Assembly (NCBI GenBank): GCA_964520445.1
Contig: CAZFNU010000009.1
Location: forward strand, 1-19,328
DNA: 19,328 nt
Direction: 5' to 3'
Source: CAZFNU01 sp964520445
Lineage (GTDB): Bacteria; Patescibacteriota; Minisyncoccia; UBA6257; JAKLIH01
Positions 1 through 7,838 of this stretch are shown here, piece by piece. The notes below the pieces were generated by a model, which was not told the DNA's origin, did not search any database, and was given only the letters and a program-made list of their open reading frames with translations. Every line of letters begins with the position of its first letter. The stretch's first letter is position 1. Position numbers and translations under genes: made by a program.

Positions 1-221
1 ACTTGATACTTTACTAACAACTCTTGTGGTTTTTTCAAAGATCCAATTTGCTGCATACAAGCACAAGTATTATCCGCTATCCCTTGCTCATGTCTATGGG
101 GAAATCTTAAAACTCTTTTAACTCTACTTGGTACAATACCATAAAACATCATTTTTTCTTTTACATGATTAGTCCAATAATATTTACCATCATTTTTTAA
201 ATTTTTAAATTGATCAAACAT
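1..221 (-). CDS. Hypothetical protein, 3'-truncated by window edge
   Basis: An ATG at 219-221 opens 73 codons that run off the left edge without a stop. The protein begins MFDQFKNLKNDGKYYWTNH and is basic, with a KRVLRFPHRHE segment followed by a cysteine pair (CAC). There is no signal peptide or membrane segment. The start lies 1 nt beyond the rsmE stop, so it is probably the last or a later gene of the same operon. Its single Trp is UGG. I do not recognise a characterised family; the WTNHVKEKM...SRVKRVLRFPHR pattern recalls short DUF4258-like orphan proteins, but this is a weak memory-based resemblance and no function is assigned. Confidence 0.7.
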   Translation of the reverse strand, partial: MFDQFKNLKNDGKYYWTNHVKEKMMFYGIVPSRVKRVLRFPHRHEQGIADNTCACMQQIGSLKKPQELLVKYQ

Positions 222-222
222 T

Positions 223-936
223 TTAATTAATTAAAAAATTAATTAAGACACTGGATACTATAGCTGCCGTCTCTGCTCTTAAAGTTAATTTACCTAAATT
301 TAAAACAGAATATTCTTTTTTCTTTGCTTCTAATATCTCTTGGTCCGAAAACCCTCCTTCAGGGCCAATAAATATCCCTATAGTTTTAATATCTTTTTTA
401 ATTTTAAAATCTTTTAAACTTTCTTTAGCCTCTGGATCAAATAAAATATTTAAATCATTATTCAAAGCTAAATCTAAAGCTTTTGAAAAAGAAACTATTT
501 CTTCGCATTTAGGTATAACTCCCCTTCCTGATTGTTCACTTGCTTCTTTTAAAATGTTATTAATTCTTTCTAAATTTAAGTTAGTTTTAATAGTCCTATC
601 ACTAATAACAGGGATTATCTTAAAAACTCCTAATTCACATACTTTTTGAATAATTAATTCAAAATTCTCTTTTTTAACAATTGATTGATATAAAATAACA
701 TTAATTTTACTTTCATTAGTATTTTTAATTTCTTCTATCTTTTCCAATACTATTTCCTTCTTCCCCAATATCTTAATAACAGCCAGTATATCTACTTCAT
801 TTCCCTGTCCTAAAATAACTTGTTCTCCTAGCTTTAACTTTAAAACATTACGAATTTGATTAATTAAATCCATATTAGTAATCCTAATATATTGTTCTGC
901 CATTTCAAATTCCCCTATAAATCTATGTATTTTCAT
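223..936 (-). CDS. rsmE: 16S rRNA m3U1498 methyltransferase RsmE
   Basis: This is a SPOUT-class SAM-dependent methyltransferase that methylates U1498 (E. coli numbering) in helix 44 of 16S rRNA. The 237-aa length is normal for RsmE. An N-terminal PUA-like beta domain (about 1-70) precedes the knotted SPOUT domain. The C-terminal SAM-binding signatures are clear: IGPEGGFSDQE around residue 190 and LGKLTLRAETAA near 215-226. Start ATG at 934-936 lies inside the end of the upstream 77-aa gene (14-nt overlap), implying translational coupling. The gene contains no Trp codon, so it is neutral on the genetic code. It shares a minus-strand run with the DUF4010 gene. Family assignment is secure from the motifs. 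Confidence 0.95.
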   Translation of the reverse strand: MKIHRFIGEFEMAEQYIRITNMDLINQIRNVLKLKLGEQVILGQGNEVDILAVIKILGKKEIVLEKIEEIKNTNESKINVILYQSIVKKENFELIIQKVCELGVFKIIPVISDRTIKTNLNLERINNILKEASEQSGRGVIPKCEEIVSFSKALDLALNNDLNILFDPEAKESLKDFKIKKDIKTIGIFIGPEGGFSDQEILEAKKKEYSVLNLGKLTLRAETAAIVSSVLINFLIN

Positions 937-1156
937 ACTTCATTTGTTCTAATTCTTTTTTATATCTATTTACTACCAATATCCCTGCTTCCTGGGTTGA
1001 CAATCCTTTCTTTGCTTCCTCTTGTATTTCTAAAGCTATTTTTTTAAAAAAATCTTGGTTTTTCAAAAATAAATTCATCATTTGCATTTTCTGGGCTTCT
1101 GGTATCCCCTTCATTTGGCTTTGTAACATTTTCTTTAATAAAAAATCTTTAAGCAT
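923..1156 (-). CDS. Small conserved-type hypothetical protein (77 aa)
   Basis: This is a charged, mostly helical 77-residue protein starting MLKDFLLKKMLQSQMKG and ending in TAG inside rsmE (14-nt overlap). A QKMQMMNLFLKNQDFFKKI stretch and a KGLSTQEAGILVVNRYKKELE helix suggest a soluble alpha-helical bundle; there is no membrane segment or cysteine motif. Its ATG is 14 nt below the DUF4010 stop, so the order DUF4010, this gene, rsmE looks like one transcript. I do not recognise the family. The coupling to rsmE hints at an RNA or ribosome context, which is only an inference from position. Confidence 0.75.
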   Translation of the reverse strand: MLKDFLLKKMLQSQMKGIPEAQKMQMMNLFLKNQDFFKKIALEIQEEAKKGLSTQEAGILVVNRYKKELEQMKYENT

Positions 1157-1170
1157 TTTTATATTTTAAT

Positions 1171-2526
1171 TTATTTTATAAATATATAACCTAACCAACT
1201 AAATCCAATAATAACTAACATTGCTATTAATATTTGAATTCCTAATTTCTTTGTTCCATAAATAAATCCATAAACTACTTTACTTAATAAATTAACAGAA
1301 TTAATAATTAAAAAGATAAATAGAGCTCCTCTAGCTGTAAAGAATCTTCCAAACATGCCAGCTAAATTAATAACCACTGCATCCATACCCAATAATGAAG
1401 CAGCCGATGAACTAGCTACAAACCCATTCTGTCCAAATAAAATTAAACAAATTCTGGTAATGATTCCCAATAATACTAATCCCAAAGCAAATTTAAAAGC
1501 TCATAGAAAAGAAAAGATTTTTTCTTCATGTACTTTTTCTTCATCAATCTTGTCTTCTTTCTTCTTCTTGTGGGAATAAAAAATAAAAAATACAATTAAT
1601 GAAGATAGAATTAATAATATTAATGTAGGAGTAATAGACAATAATCAAGAAGAATTAATCGAAGCTATTAAAACAAACATGTGAACAAAGCTAGCTAAAT
1701 TAGCTAATACTATACCTGCAACTAATAAGTGTGATGAATGTCCTTCTTTTGCTCTCTTAGCAATAGCAATGGTAGAAGAAGTGGACGAAACAAAACCAGA
1801 AACTAAACTAGTAACAGCTAACCCTTTTTTCTTACCAACAAATTTTGCCAATACATACCCCACTACTTCCAACCCTGTAATCAAAACCACTACTAATCAT
1901 AATTTAAAAGGATTAATAATATCAAAATGAATTAATTTTGTTATTGGTGCCCCATAAGTTTTTAAAATATTCATTAACCAGCCAAAATCACTAAGATAAA
2001 AAGTTTTATTAGGTAAGAAAGGTAGGATAACCAATGCTATAATCCCAAAACTTAAAAAAGCTTCTAATTCAGTTCTGGGTAAGCCACTAGCAAAATTTTC
2101 AATCTTTTCTTTGTATGACATCAAAAAACTTAAAATTATTGTTATAGCAATAACTAATTGTATTGGTATAATTTCTGTGATTACTAAAAATCCGACCAAG
2201 AAAACTAAAAGAGCTGCAAATTCTGTAGTTAATCCTGTTGCTTTCTTTAGTAAAGAATCTACTACATAGTATGAACACAGTAAAAGAAAAAATGCTCCTG
2301 CAAAGATATAGGCAAAAGTAGTTAAAGAATAAGAACTTAACATCCCAGTTAATGCTCCTATTAAAGCAATTAAAGAAAAAGTTCTTAATCCTCCAAGACT
2401 CCCTATCAAAGGAGTACTTTTATGTTCTTTTTGAAATTTTCTAATTTGAGATTCTCTTTCCAACCCTATTACTGCTCCTAATCCCAAAGCGAGTAATAGT
2501 TTTAAAGGTAATATTAAACTTGTCAT
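1171..2526 (-). CDS. MgtC/SapB-DUF4010 family membrane protein (3 UGA=Trp)
   Basis: A 451-aa polytopic membrane protein appears when UGA is read as Trp; under the standard code it is cut into three pieces. The N-terminal MgtC-like part carries LGLGAVIGLERE near residues 14-25, followed by GLRTFSLIALIGAL, and the rest is a series of hydrophobic segments typical of DUF4010. UGA codons at 1897-1899 (W210), 1645-1647 (W294) and 1501-1503 (W342) fall in INPFKLWLVVVLITGL, INSSWLL and SFLWAFKF. The first matches the family pattern PxKLW followed by a hydrophobic helix. Two other Trp codons are UGG. A charged cytoplasmic loop (HKKKKEDKIDEEKVHEEK) lies near residues 320-335. Transport or Mg2+-homeostasis roles are suggested for relatives, but the substrate is unknown here. 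It heads the operon from the promoter at 2554-2582. Confidence 0.88.
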
Positions 2527-2553
2527 AAAAAGTATTAAAGGTTACTTATCTTT

Positions 2554-2582
2554 AGTATAGCATATTACTTTTAATTTTTCAA
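2554..2582 (-). promoter_or_regulatory. Sigma70-type promoter of the DUF4010 operon
   Basis: Read on the minus strand, TTGAAA (2577-2582), 17 nt, then TATACT (2554-2559). Predicted start of transcription is about 2547, giving a 5' UTR of about 20 nt before the ATG at 2526. The UTR lacks an obvious Shine-Dalgarno. Confidence 0.75.
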
Positions 2583-2583
2583 G

Positions 2584-2614
2584 AAAACAGAAGACTTTAA
2601 AAGCCTTCTGTTTT
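2584..2614 (-). terminator. Terminator-like hairpin after the small membrane protein gene
   Basis: A perfect 10-bp inverted repeat AAAACAGAAG...CTTCTGTTTT, with an inner CTT/AAG extension, ends in a run of T on the minus strand. It separates the 2648-2821 gene from the DUF4010 promoter, which begins immediately downstream. Confidence 0.7.
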
Positions 2615-2647
2615 CAAACAAACATCAAATATTCTTCTCTTGTCTCT

Positions 2648-2821
2648 TTAGAAAGGATTCTGAGCCATCAAATTAACAAAATACAACGCTAATCCTCATA
2701 CAATACTGGCAAATATTGCACCAGCAATAAAACCAGACAAAGAAGAGGCTAGCACTTTGCCAATCTGAACTGGAAAACTTCTAGGATCCTCAGAGATAAA
2801 ATCTCTAGTAATTCCTTGCAT
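2648..2821 (-). CDS. Small single-pass or two-pass membrane protein, 57 aa (UGA=Trp)
   Basis: Reading UGA as Trp gives a 57-aa ORF: MQGITRDFISEDPRSFPVQ, then hydrophobic residues about 24-52 with GFIAGAIFASIVWGLALYF (the W is the UGA), ending AQNPF-TAA. The polar N-terminal 20 residues and long hydrophobic C-terminal part suggest one or two membrane helices. Evidence that it is real: its own consensus promoter upstream, a terminator downstream, and a composition sensible only if UGA is sense. It has no recognisable family. The palindrome at 2840-2857 lies just upstream and may regulate it. Role unknown; a small membrane subunit or stress peptide is possible but unsupported. Confidence 0.65.
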
Positions 2822-2839
2822 AAATATTCTATTAAAAGT

Positions 2840-2857
2840 TTATTAAGCGCTTAATAA
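2840..2857. promoter_or_regulatory. 18-bp perfect palindrome, operator-like
   Basis: TTATTAAGCGCTTAATAA is a perfect 18-bp palindrome placed at or just after the predicted transcription start (about 2859) of the small membrane protein gene. Position and symmetry fit the operator of a dimeric repressor; as RNA it could also form a short hairpin. Confidence 0.45.
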
Positions 2858-2865
2858 CTAATACA

Positions 2866-2894
2866 ATAATATAGAATTTTTCTTCTAAAGTCAA
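2866..2894 (-). promoter_or_regulatory. Sigma70-type promoter of the small membrane protein gene
   Basis: On the minus strand TTGACT (2889-2894), 17 nt, TATTAT (2866-2871). It sits in the gap between the DUF167 stop and the small gene, so the gene is probably transcribed on its own. Confidence 0.65.
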
Positions 2895-2912
2895 TAGCCC
2901 CTGTGCAAAACT

Positions 2913-3125
2913 TTAAATTTCAATAATTTTATTAGGGTTTCGTGCTCCTTTTACTATTCTTAATTTATTCGGTACTTTGAAATATGTAGCTAACATCTCT
3001 AATATTCTTTTATTAGCCTCATTTTGTATTGGTTTTTCTTTTACCTTAATTCAAAAAGTATCTTCTTTCTTTTTAATGATTTCTTCTTTCTTACAATTTG
3101 TTTTTACTTTAATTTTAAGAAGCAT
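2913..3125 (-). CDS. DUF167 (YggU-like) family protein, 70 aa (UGA=Trp)
   Basis: A 70-aa protein is visible only if UGA is Trp (DTFWIKVKEKP). The core VKEKPIQNEANKRILEMLA, then VPNKLRIVKGARNPNKIIEI, is the DUF167 pattern: a beta strand, the P..(G/N)EAN motif, a helix, then V.....V..G....K...I. Length is normal for the family (about 70-100). The ATG at 3123-3125 is 1 nt below the methyltransferase stop, so the two are co-transcribed and possibly coupled. Function of DUF167 proteins is not established. Usual family members have a Gly-rich loop where this one has GARNPNK. Confidence 0.85.
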
Positions 3126-3126
3126 A

Positions 3127-3834
3127 TTATTTAGTTAAAATTAAAAAAAGGTTTCTTGATTTACCACTCTTGCTATCATAAGTAGTTCCATAACTATCAA
3201 TCATAAATCCAGCATCTAAAGCTAATTTTTTTAATTCTTGTATAGTAAACAAATGAATATATCTATTTGCTATAATATTCTGTCTTGAATCTTTCCATGG
3301 ATAAAATATATCCCCTACATCTGTTTTACTAAAGAATATCTTTTTAATAAAAGAAAAAATATATTTCTTTAAGAATATTTTATTACTGTGCATATCTCAA
3401 ACAGTTAAAATTAGTTGTCCGTCTTTTTTTAAAACCCTGTAAGCTTCTTTAAAAAATCTTTTTCTTAATTCTAAAGATGGTATATGATGTAATACTGCTA
3501 TACTAATAACTTTATCAAAACTATTATCGTCAAAAGGTAAATCTAAAGCAGACCCTGTTATAAAATTAATTCCTGGAAAACTTTCTTGAGCTTTTTTAAC
3601 TAAATCTTCGGATAAATCAATCCCTGTATATAAAACTCCTAGATCTTTAACCATTTTATATAGTCTTCCGTTCCCACACCCTAGGTCTAACAATTTTTCG
3701 TTTTTTTTGATATACTTTAAAAGAAACAAAGAATCATTCCAAAAGCTTTGCCTTGTATTGGAAAAATCCAAAGCTATCTTGTTATAGTCCTTCTTTGTTT
3801 TATCTATTAAATATTTAGCATAAACTTCTCTCAT
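3127..3834 (-). CDS. Trm9/ALKBH8-like SAM-dependent methyltransferase (UGA=Trp)
   Basis: This 235-aa class I methyltransferase is interrupted by one UGA (3397-3399, W146). Motif I LLDLGCGNGRL (about 48-58), acidic GIDLS after the second strand, and the family-specific ISIAVLHHIP...RVLKKDGQLILTVWD match the Trm9/ALKBH8 methyltransferase domain, where VW follows the fourth strand. The C-terminal part (GDIFYPWKDS...NRYIHLFTIQELKKLALDAGF) also resembles the PW...RYYH.F...EL region of Trm9/ALKBH8. In eukaryotes that domain converts cm5U34 of tRNA, made by Elongator, into mcm5U. The gene is divergent from elp3, which supports a tRNA wobble-modification role by inference. Two other Trp codons are UGG. 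A general small-molecule methyltransferase remains possible. Confidence 0.82.
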
Positions 3835-5407
3835 GACTGAATTAGAAATTATCCAAATGTTGATTAAGGAAAACCCTAAAACCCAAAATGACCTTCTAAA
3901 AGCAGGTAGAAAGATAAGTAAACTTTCTAAGTCCCCTATCTTCTCTAATACCGTCCTTCTTGAATACTATCATAAATTCTTGAAAAAAGGAACTATTAAA
4001 GAAAACAAAGCCTTATCAAGGCTTCTTACTGTTCGTAAGATCCGCTCCCTTTCCGGCGTAGCCATCATTACACTAGCTACCAAGCCCTTTCCCTGCCCAG
4101 GTAGGTGTTTATACTGCCCTACCCAAAAAGGCATGCCCAAGAGCTATTTAAACAACGAACCAGCCATAATGAGGGCCATGCGTAATGAATTTGACCCTAA
4201 AAGACAGGTTCAAGAACGTATCCAAACCCTTGAAGGAAATGGTCATAATACTGATAAATTAGAAATTATTGTTATAGGGGGAACTTGATCTTTTTTACCC
4301 AAATCCTATCAAACTTGATTTATTAAACAAATCTTTGAAGCCTGTAATTACAAAAAATCAAAAACTCTTTTAGCCGCTCAAAAATTAAATGAAAAAAGTA
4401 AACATAGAATTATTGGCTTAACTATAGAAACAAGACCTGATTACATCAATGAAAAAGAAATTAAAAGATTAAGAAAATTAGGAACAACTAGAGTTGAGCT
4501 TGGAGTTCAAAGTTTAGATGATAAAATTTTAAAATTAAATAATCGAGGACATCTAATAGATAAAACTATTAAAGCTACTAAACTATTGAAAGATTCTGGA
4601 TTTAAAATCTGTTATCATATGATGCCTAATCTTCCTGGATCTGATTTTAAAAAAGATTTAAAAATGTTTGAAGAGTTGTTTACTAATGAAAACTTTAAAC
4701 CAGATATGTTAAAAGTTTATCCTTGCGTAGTTCTTTCCGAAGCTCCGCTATATCAATGATATCTAAAAAAGAAATACAAACCATATACAACAAAACAATT
4801 AATTAAACTTCTAAAAGAAGTTTTGATGACTGTCCCATATTATTGTCGTGTCCAACGAGTAATTAGAGATATACCTGAACAAAGCATTGCTGCAGGATCT
4901 AAAGTATCTAACTTAAAAGAATATGTGGAAGCTGAATTAAAAAAAGAACATAGGTTACCTAAAGATATCAGAACAAGAGAAATAAAAGATACCTATAACC
5001 CTAAAGAAAAAATATATCTTTTTCAAGAAATCTATGATGCAAATCAAGGAAAGGAAATCTTTTTAAGTTATGAAAACAAAGAAAGAACTAAGCTATATAG
5101 TCTTTTAAGATTACGTATTCCTTCTCAATCTTTAAATAAAAAGAAATTCTTTATTAAAACCCTTGAAAATTCTGCTTTAATTAGAGAAGTCCATACTTAT
5201 GGACAATTAGTCCCTATAGATAAAAATATGCTAGCTCCTCAACATATAGGGTTAGGAAAAAAATTAATGATTGAGGTCGAAAGAATAGTTAAAAAAGAAT
5301 ATCATCTAAAGAAAATAGCCGTAATTTCTGGGATTGGAGTACGTGAGTACTACAAGAAATTAGGCTATAAATTAGAAAATACTTATATGACTAAACTACT
5401 TCAATAA
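3833..5407 (+). CDS. elp3: Elp3-type tRNA uridine(34) acetyltransferase (3 UGA=Trp)
   Basis: A 524-aa full-length Elp3 emerges when UGA is Trp; the standard code splits it. An N-terminal helical region is followed by a radical-SAM domain with C88-x3-C92-x2-C95 (PCPGRCLYCP), then IVIGGTWSFLP, IGLTIETRPDYI and VELGVQSLDD, and a C-terminal GNAT domain with QHIGLGKKL and ISGIGVREYYKKLGY. Elp3 uses SAM and acetyl-CoA to place a carboxymethyl group on U34 of tRNAs. UGAs at 4286 (W152), 4316 (W162) and 4757 (W309) lie in GGTWS, YQTWFIKQ and PLYQWYLKKKY; W162 matches the conserved YQxWF. It has no UGG. Start codon shares CATG with the divergent methyltransferase gene, and the 3' end overlaps the convergent gene by 12 nt. 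No Shine-Dalgarno is seen. Confidence 0.95.
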
Positions 5408-6034
5408 ATCTTGTAATTTCCTAATTAATCCTTGAATTATTCCTACTTGTTTTTGTTCTACTTCTTTGCCAAAACCTTGTTCTTGTAATATTTTATTCTT
5501 TTCGGTTTCTACGGTATTTTGAAATTCTTGTAATTGTTCTAATTGTTCCATAGAATAATTAGCTAAAGTTGTAGTTGTTTCTAATATATCTCTATTCTTT
5601 AATTTATTATCTCTTAAAGAAATGTTTCTAAATGTTTTGGCTGATATGGATACAAAATCAGAATTTAATGTTCCGAAAACATTAACCATATCTCCTGGCC
5701 TTATCATATTTTTATCTAAATTAAGTCAGTTAGCATTTGTAATTCTTGCAGTATTGATATCAACCTTAAAATTTTGATTAAACACAGAAACAGATATAAC
5801 ACCTTCTTCTATATCTAATACCATCCCTGCCTTAATAGAAATCTGATAAGTACCATTTTCTACAATACTTAGAGATGCTTTTAAATCTTCCTTAGGAACA
5901 TTTAAAGTTAATGGTCTAATTACTGTTGTAGTAGTTGTGGTACTGGTTGTGGTAGTAGTATCAGCGACCTGAGCTAATACAGTTGATCCAAAAACTAAAC
6001 TAACTAATAATACTGGTAATAAATATTTTTTCAT
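5396..6034 (-). CDS. Exported DUF5666-like protein (UGA=Trp)
   Basis: A 212-aa protein with a clear signal peptide (MKKYLLPVLLVSLVFGSTVLA, cleavage expected near AQ at 21-22), a Thr-rich linker (about 26-37) and a beta-rich domain (about 40-130). The pattern FNQNFKVDINTARITNANW...MIRPGDMVNVFGTLNSD resembles DUF5666/OB-like repeats common in CPR exported proteins. The UGA at 5726-5728 is W103; without readthrough the domain is split in two. The C-terminal 80 residues are Gln/Glu-rich and probably helical (SMEQLEQLQEFQNTVETEK). It is convergent with elp3 (12-nt overlap). Function is unknown; an extracytoplasmic location is well supported. Confidence 0.8.
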
Positions 6035-6076
6035 AGTGAATTGTAGTTAAAAAAGTTATTTAATTGATATGTTTTA

Positions 6077-6105
6077 AGTATATCACACTTTAATCTTTTT
6101 TTCCA
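6077..6105 (-). promoter_or_regulatory. Probable promoter of the exported DUF5666-like gene
   Basis: On the minus strand TGGAAA (6100-6105), 17 nt, TATACT (6077-6082). The -35 is weak but the -10 repeats the TATACT seen at other promoters here. It overlaps the 3' end of the alkylation-repair gene. Confidence 0.5.
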
Positions 6106-6785
6106 GTCTTAGACGAAATTCTTTTTAAAACAGCTTTACTTTGTAATTCTGTTAAAGCATTATTCCCTATTCATCTTGTTCCTTTATTTTTACTCTTAAT
6201 TAATTCTAAAGATAATTTAATAGCTAATCTATTTAAATTTAAATTTCTTTTCCCTAATTGTCGTAATGCTCAGTTAACAGCTTTTCTAACAAAATTTCTT
6301 TCATCCCAAGAATACTTTTTTATTAAAGAAAAATATGGAATTAGCTCTTTATCTTTTAAATTTTTTTGTTTACAAGCTAAACAGGCAATTAAAGTAAAAG
6401 CAGTTCTTCTTACATACTCTTTTTTACTTTTAACATATTCATATATTTTTTTATTAACAAAAGGTGTATTACATAATAATTCCATACAAACTCCATCACA
6501 AATACCCCAGGAATCAAAACCAGATACTCACTTGTCCATCTGTTTTTCCGTTACTTTTTCAACCTCATTTATCATACTAGCCAATCTTCTAGCTTCATCA
6601 ATACCTGTATTTCATAACTCTAAAGCCAATTTATGGTTTTTAGGAATATCTTTTTTCATTTTACGTAAGGTAGTTACAGAAACCCCTAACATGTTTTTAC
6701 TATGTAAACCAAATCTTCTCATGCCTTCAACATTTCTTTTACTTCCTAATTTTCTTAATTTTGATACTATTTGATCTTTATCCAT
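6090..6785 (-). CDS. AlkD-like DNA alkylation repair protein (4 UGA=Trp)
   Basis: A 231-aa HEAT-repeat DNA glycosylase of the AlkD family, which removes alkylated bases such as 3-methyladenine and 7-methylguanine. UGAs at 6612 (W58), 6528 (W86), 6270 (W172) and 6171 (W205) fall at family tryptophans: LALELWNTGIDEARRLAS, QMDKWVSGFDSWGICD, VRKAVNWALRQLGKRN and GTRWIGNNALTEL. This is the strongest single gene for UGA=Trp; two further Trp are UGG. D97 in SWGICD lies where AlkD has its WD..D active-site region. The ATG at 6783-6785 is preferred over an upstream in-frame TTG at 6801-6803, which would add six residues. It lies 23 nt below the phosphatase stop, probably in the same transcript. Confidence 0.92.
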
Positions 6786-6808
6786 AAATATTAATTTAAC
6801 CAAATCCT

Positions 6809-7501
6809 TTATATAGATTTATCTATGTTTTCTATATCCCCTTCTTTGCTAATCCAGTAATTTTTTACTTTATCCATACCCCCAGATTGAAAATCTAACC
6901 TTATTCACTTAGCCGGATCTAGTCTATTAGTACTAAATGTTTTATCCATATAGGGAGCAACAAACTCTCCGTGACTAACTAAAACTATGTGAATTTTAGG
7001 TTCGTCTTGTTTTAAGCGAGAAACAATTTTGTTAAAACGCTCCATTGTTTCTTTAAATCTTTTTTCTACGTCCTCTGCTTTTTCTAAGTTTTCATTTTGG
7101 GTATCTTCTAACCAATAACTAATAATATCTTTCCCGGCTAAACGAGCTTCTTTTGCATAATCAAAATTTAAATCAATATTCTTTATTTCTTCCTTTTTTA
7201 CAGGATCCTTCCCTAAAAGTCTTATATTTAATCCTCCTTTTATTTTTTCTTCAATAACTTTTTGCATTATACCTGCCGTTTCTTGACATCGTATTTTAGG
7301 ACTAGTATAAAACTTTATAATTTCTCCTTCTTTAACAAATTTTAAAAAATCCAAAGCAGCTTGTTCTGCTTCTTTTCTGCCCTTTTCAATAAGTTCATCA
7401 TGGCTGAAATCTCATGTACCATGCCTAAAAATTCATATAGAAACTTCCCTGTGTTTTTCTTTTTCTTTTATTTTGTTTATATTGTTAAAATTTTTTTCCA
7501 T
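6809..7501 (-). CDS. Histidine phosphatase family protein (3 UGA=Trp)
   Basis: A 230-aa phosphoglycerate-mutase-like protein. The catalytic RHG motif (R26-H27-G28 in IWIFRHGTWDFSHDEL) is in the part lost under the standard code; UGAs at 7433 (W23) and 7412 (W30) flank it, and a third at 6905 is W199 (DPAKWIRLDF). FYTSPKIRCQETA (65-76) is the second phosphate-pocket segment and VLVSHGEF (173-180) carries the second catalytic His. Two Trp codons are UGG. The start is ATG at 7499-7501; the first 20 residues are Lys/Glu-rich. There is no signal peptide, so it is cytosolic. Substrate cannot be predicted; the family includes sugar-phosphate and nucleotide phosphatases. Neighbour is the DNA-repair gene. 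Confidence 0.88.
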
Positions 7502-7588
7502 ATATTGACTTTGAAATTATAGATTTATTTTATCTAATATATTTTATTTTATAATTAAAACATTGTTACTTCTTAATATCGAAACTGC

Positions 7589-7804
7589 TTAATTTTTATT
7601 CGTCATTGCTTTTTCTATCTTTTCTTCGATTTTCTTTAAATCTTCTATTTCTCTTGTTTCTAATTCTGTTTTCTCTGGGTCATACATCTCTCCGTTAGAA
7701 AATCTAACGACATAATGATGTATACTATAAAAATCATCAATTCAAGTTGCTAATTCTCATTTCCCAGTTTTTGGATTTTTTGTTACTTTATTATATGTAG
7801 ACAT
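7589..7804 (-). CDS. Small hypothetical protein, 71 aa (2 UGA=Trp)
   Basis: Reading UGA as Trp gives 71 residues starting MSTYNKVTKNPKTGKWELATW, where both W are UGA, then IDDFYSIHHYVVRFSNGEMYDPEKTELETRE and a Lys/Glu-rich helical tail. The beta-strand pattern with a conserved-looking GKWE.A.W core and HHYVVRFSNGEMYDP suggests a small folded soluble protein, and it resembles short orphan proteins I associate with CPR genomes (unverified). Stop is TAA at 7589-7591. It is the last host-type gene before the restriction-modification island, since both Trp codons are UGA. No function assigned. Confidence 0.7.
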
Positions 7805-7838
7805 TTTTATGTTATTAATAATACTTTTATTTTTTAAT

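Noticed and set aside
1355..1579. Plus-strand ORF of 74 aa
   Set aside because: It is antisense to the DUF4010 gene, low in domain signal and has no promoter or ribosome-binding site.
3127..5407. Broken genes as pseudogenes or sequencing errors
   Set aside because: All interruptions are the single codon UGA, never UAA, UAG or frameshifts, and the flanking frames continue the same domains in many unrelated genes.
6786..6803. Upstream TTG start for the AlkD-like gene
   Set aside because: The six-residue extension is not supported; the ATG at 6785 gives a normal-length protein, and the AAAGGA upstream is too close to the TTG to be a good ribosome-binding site.
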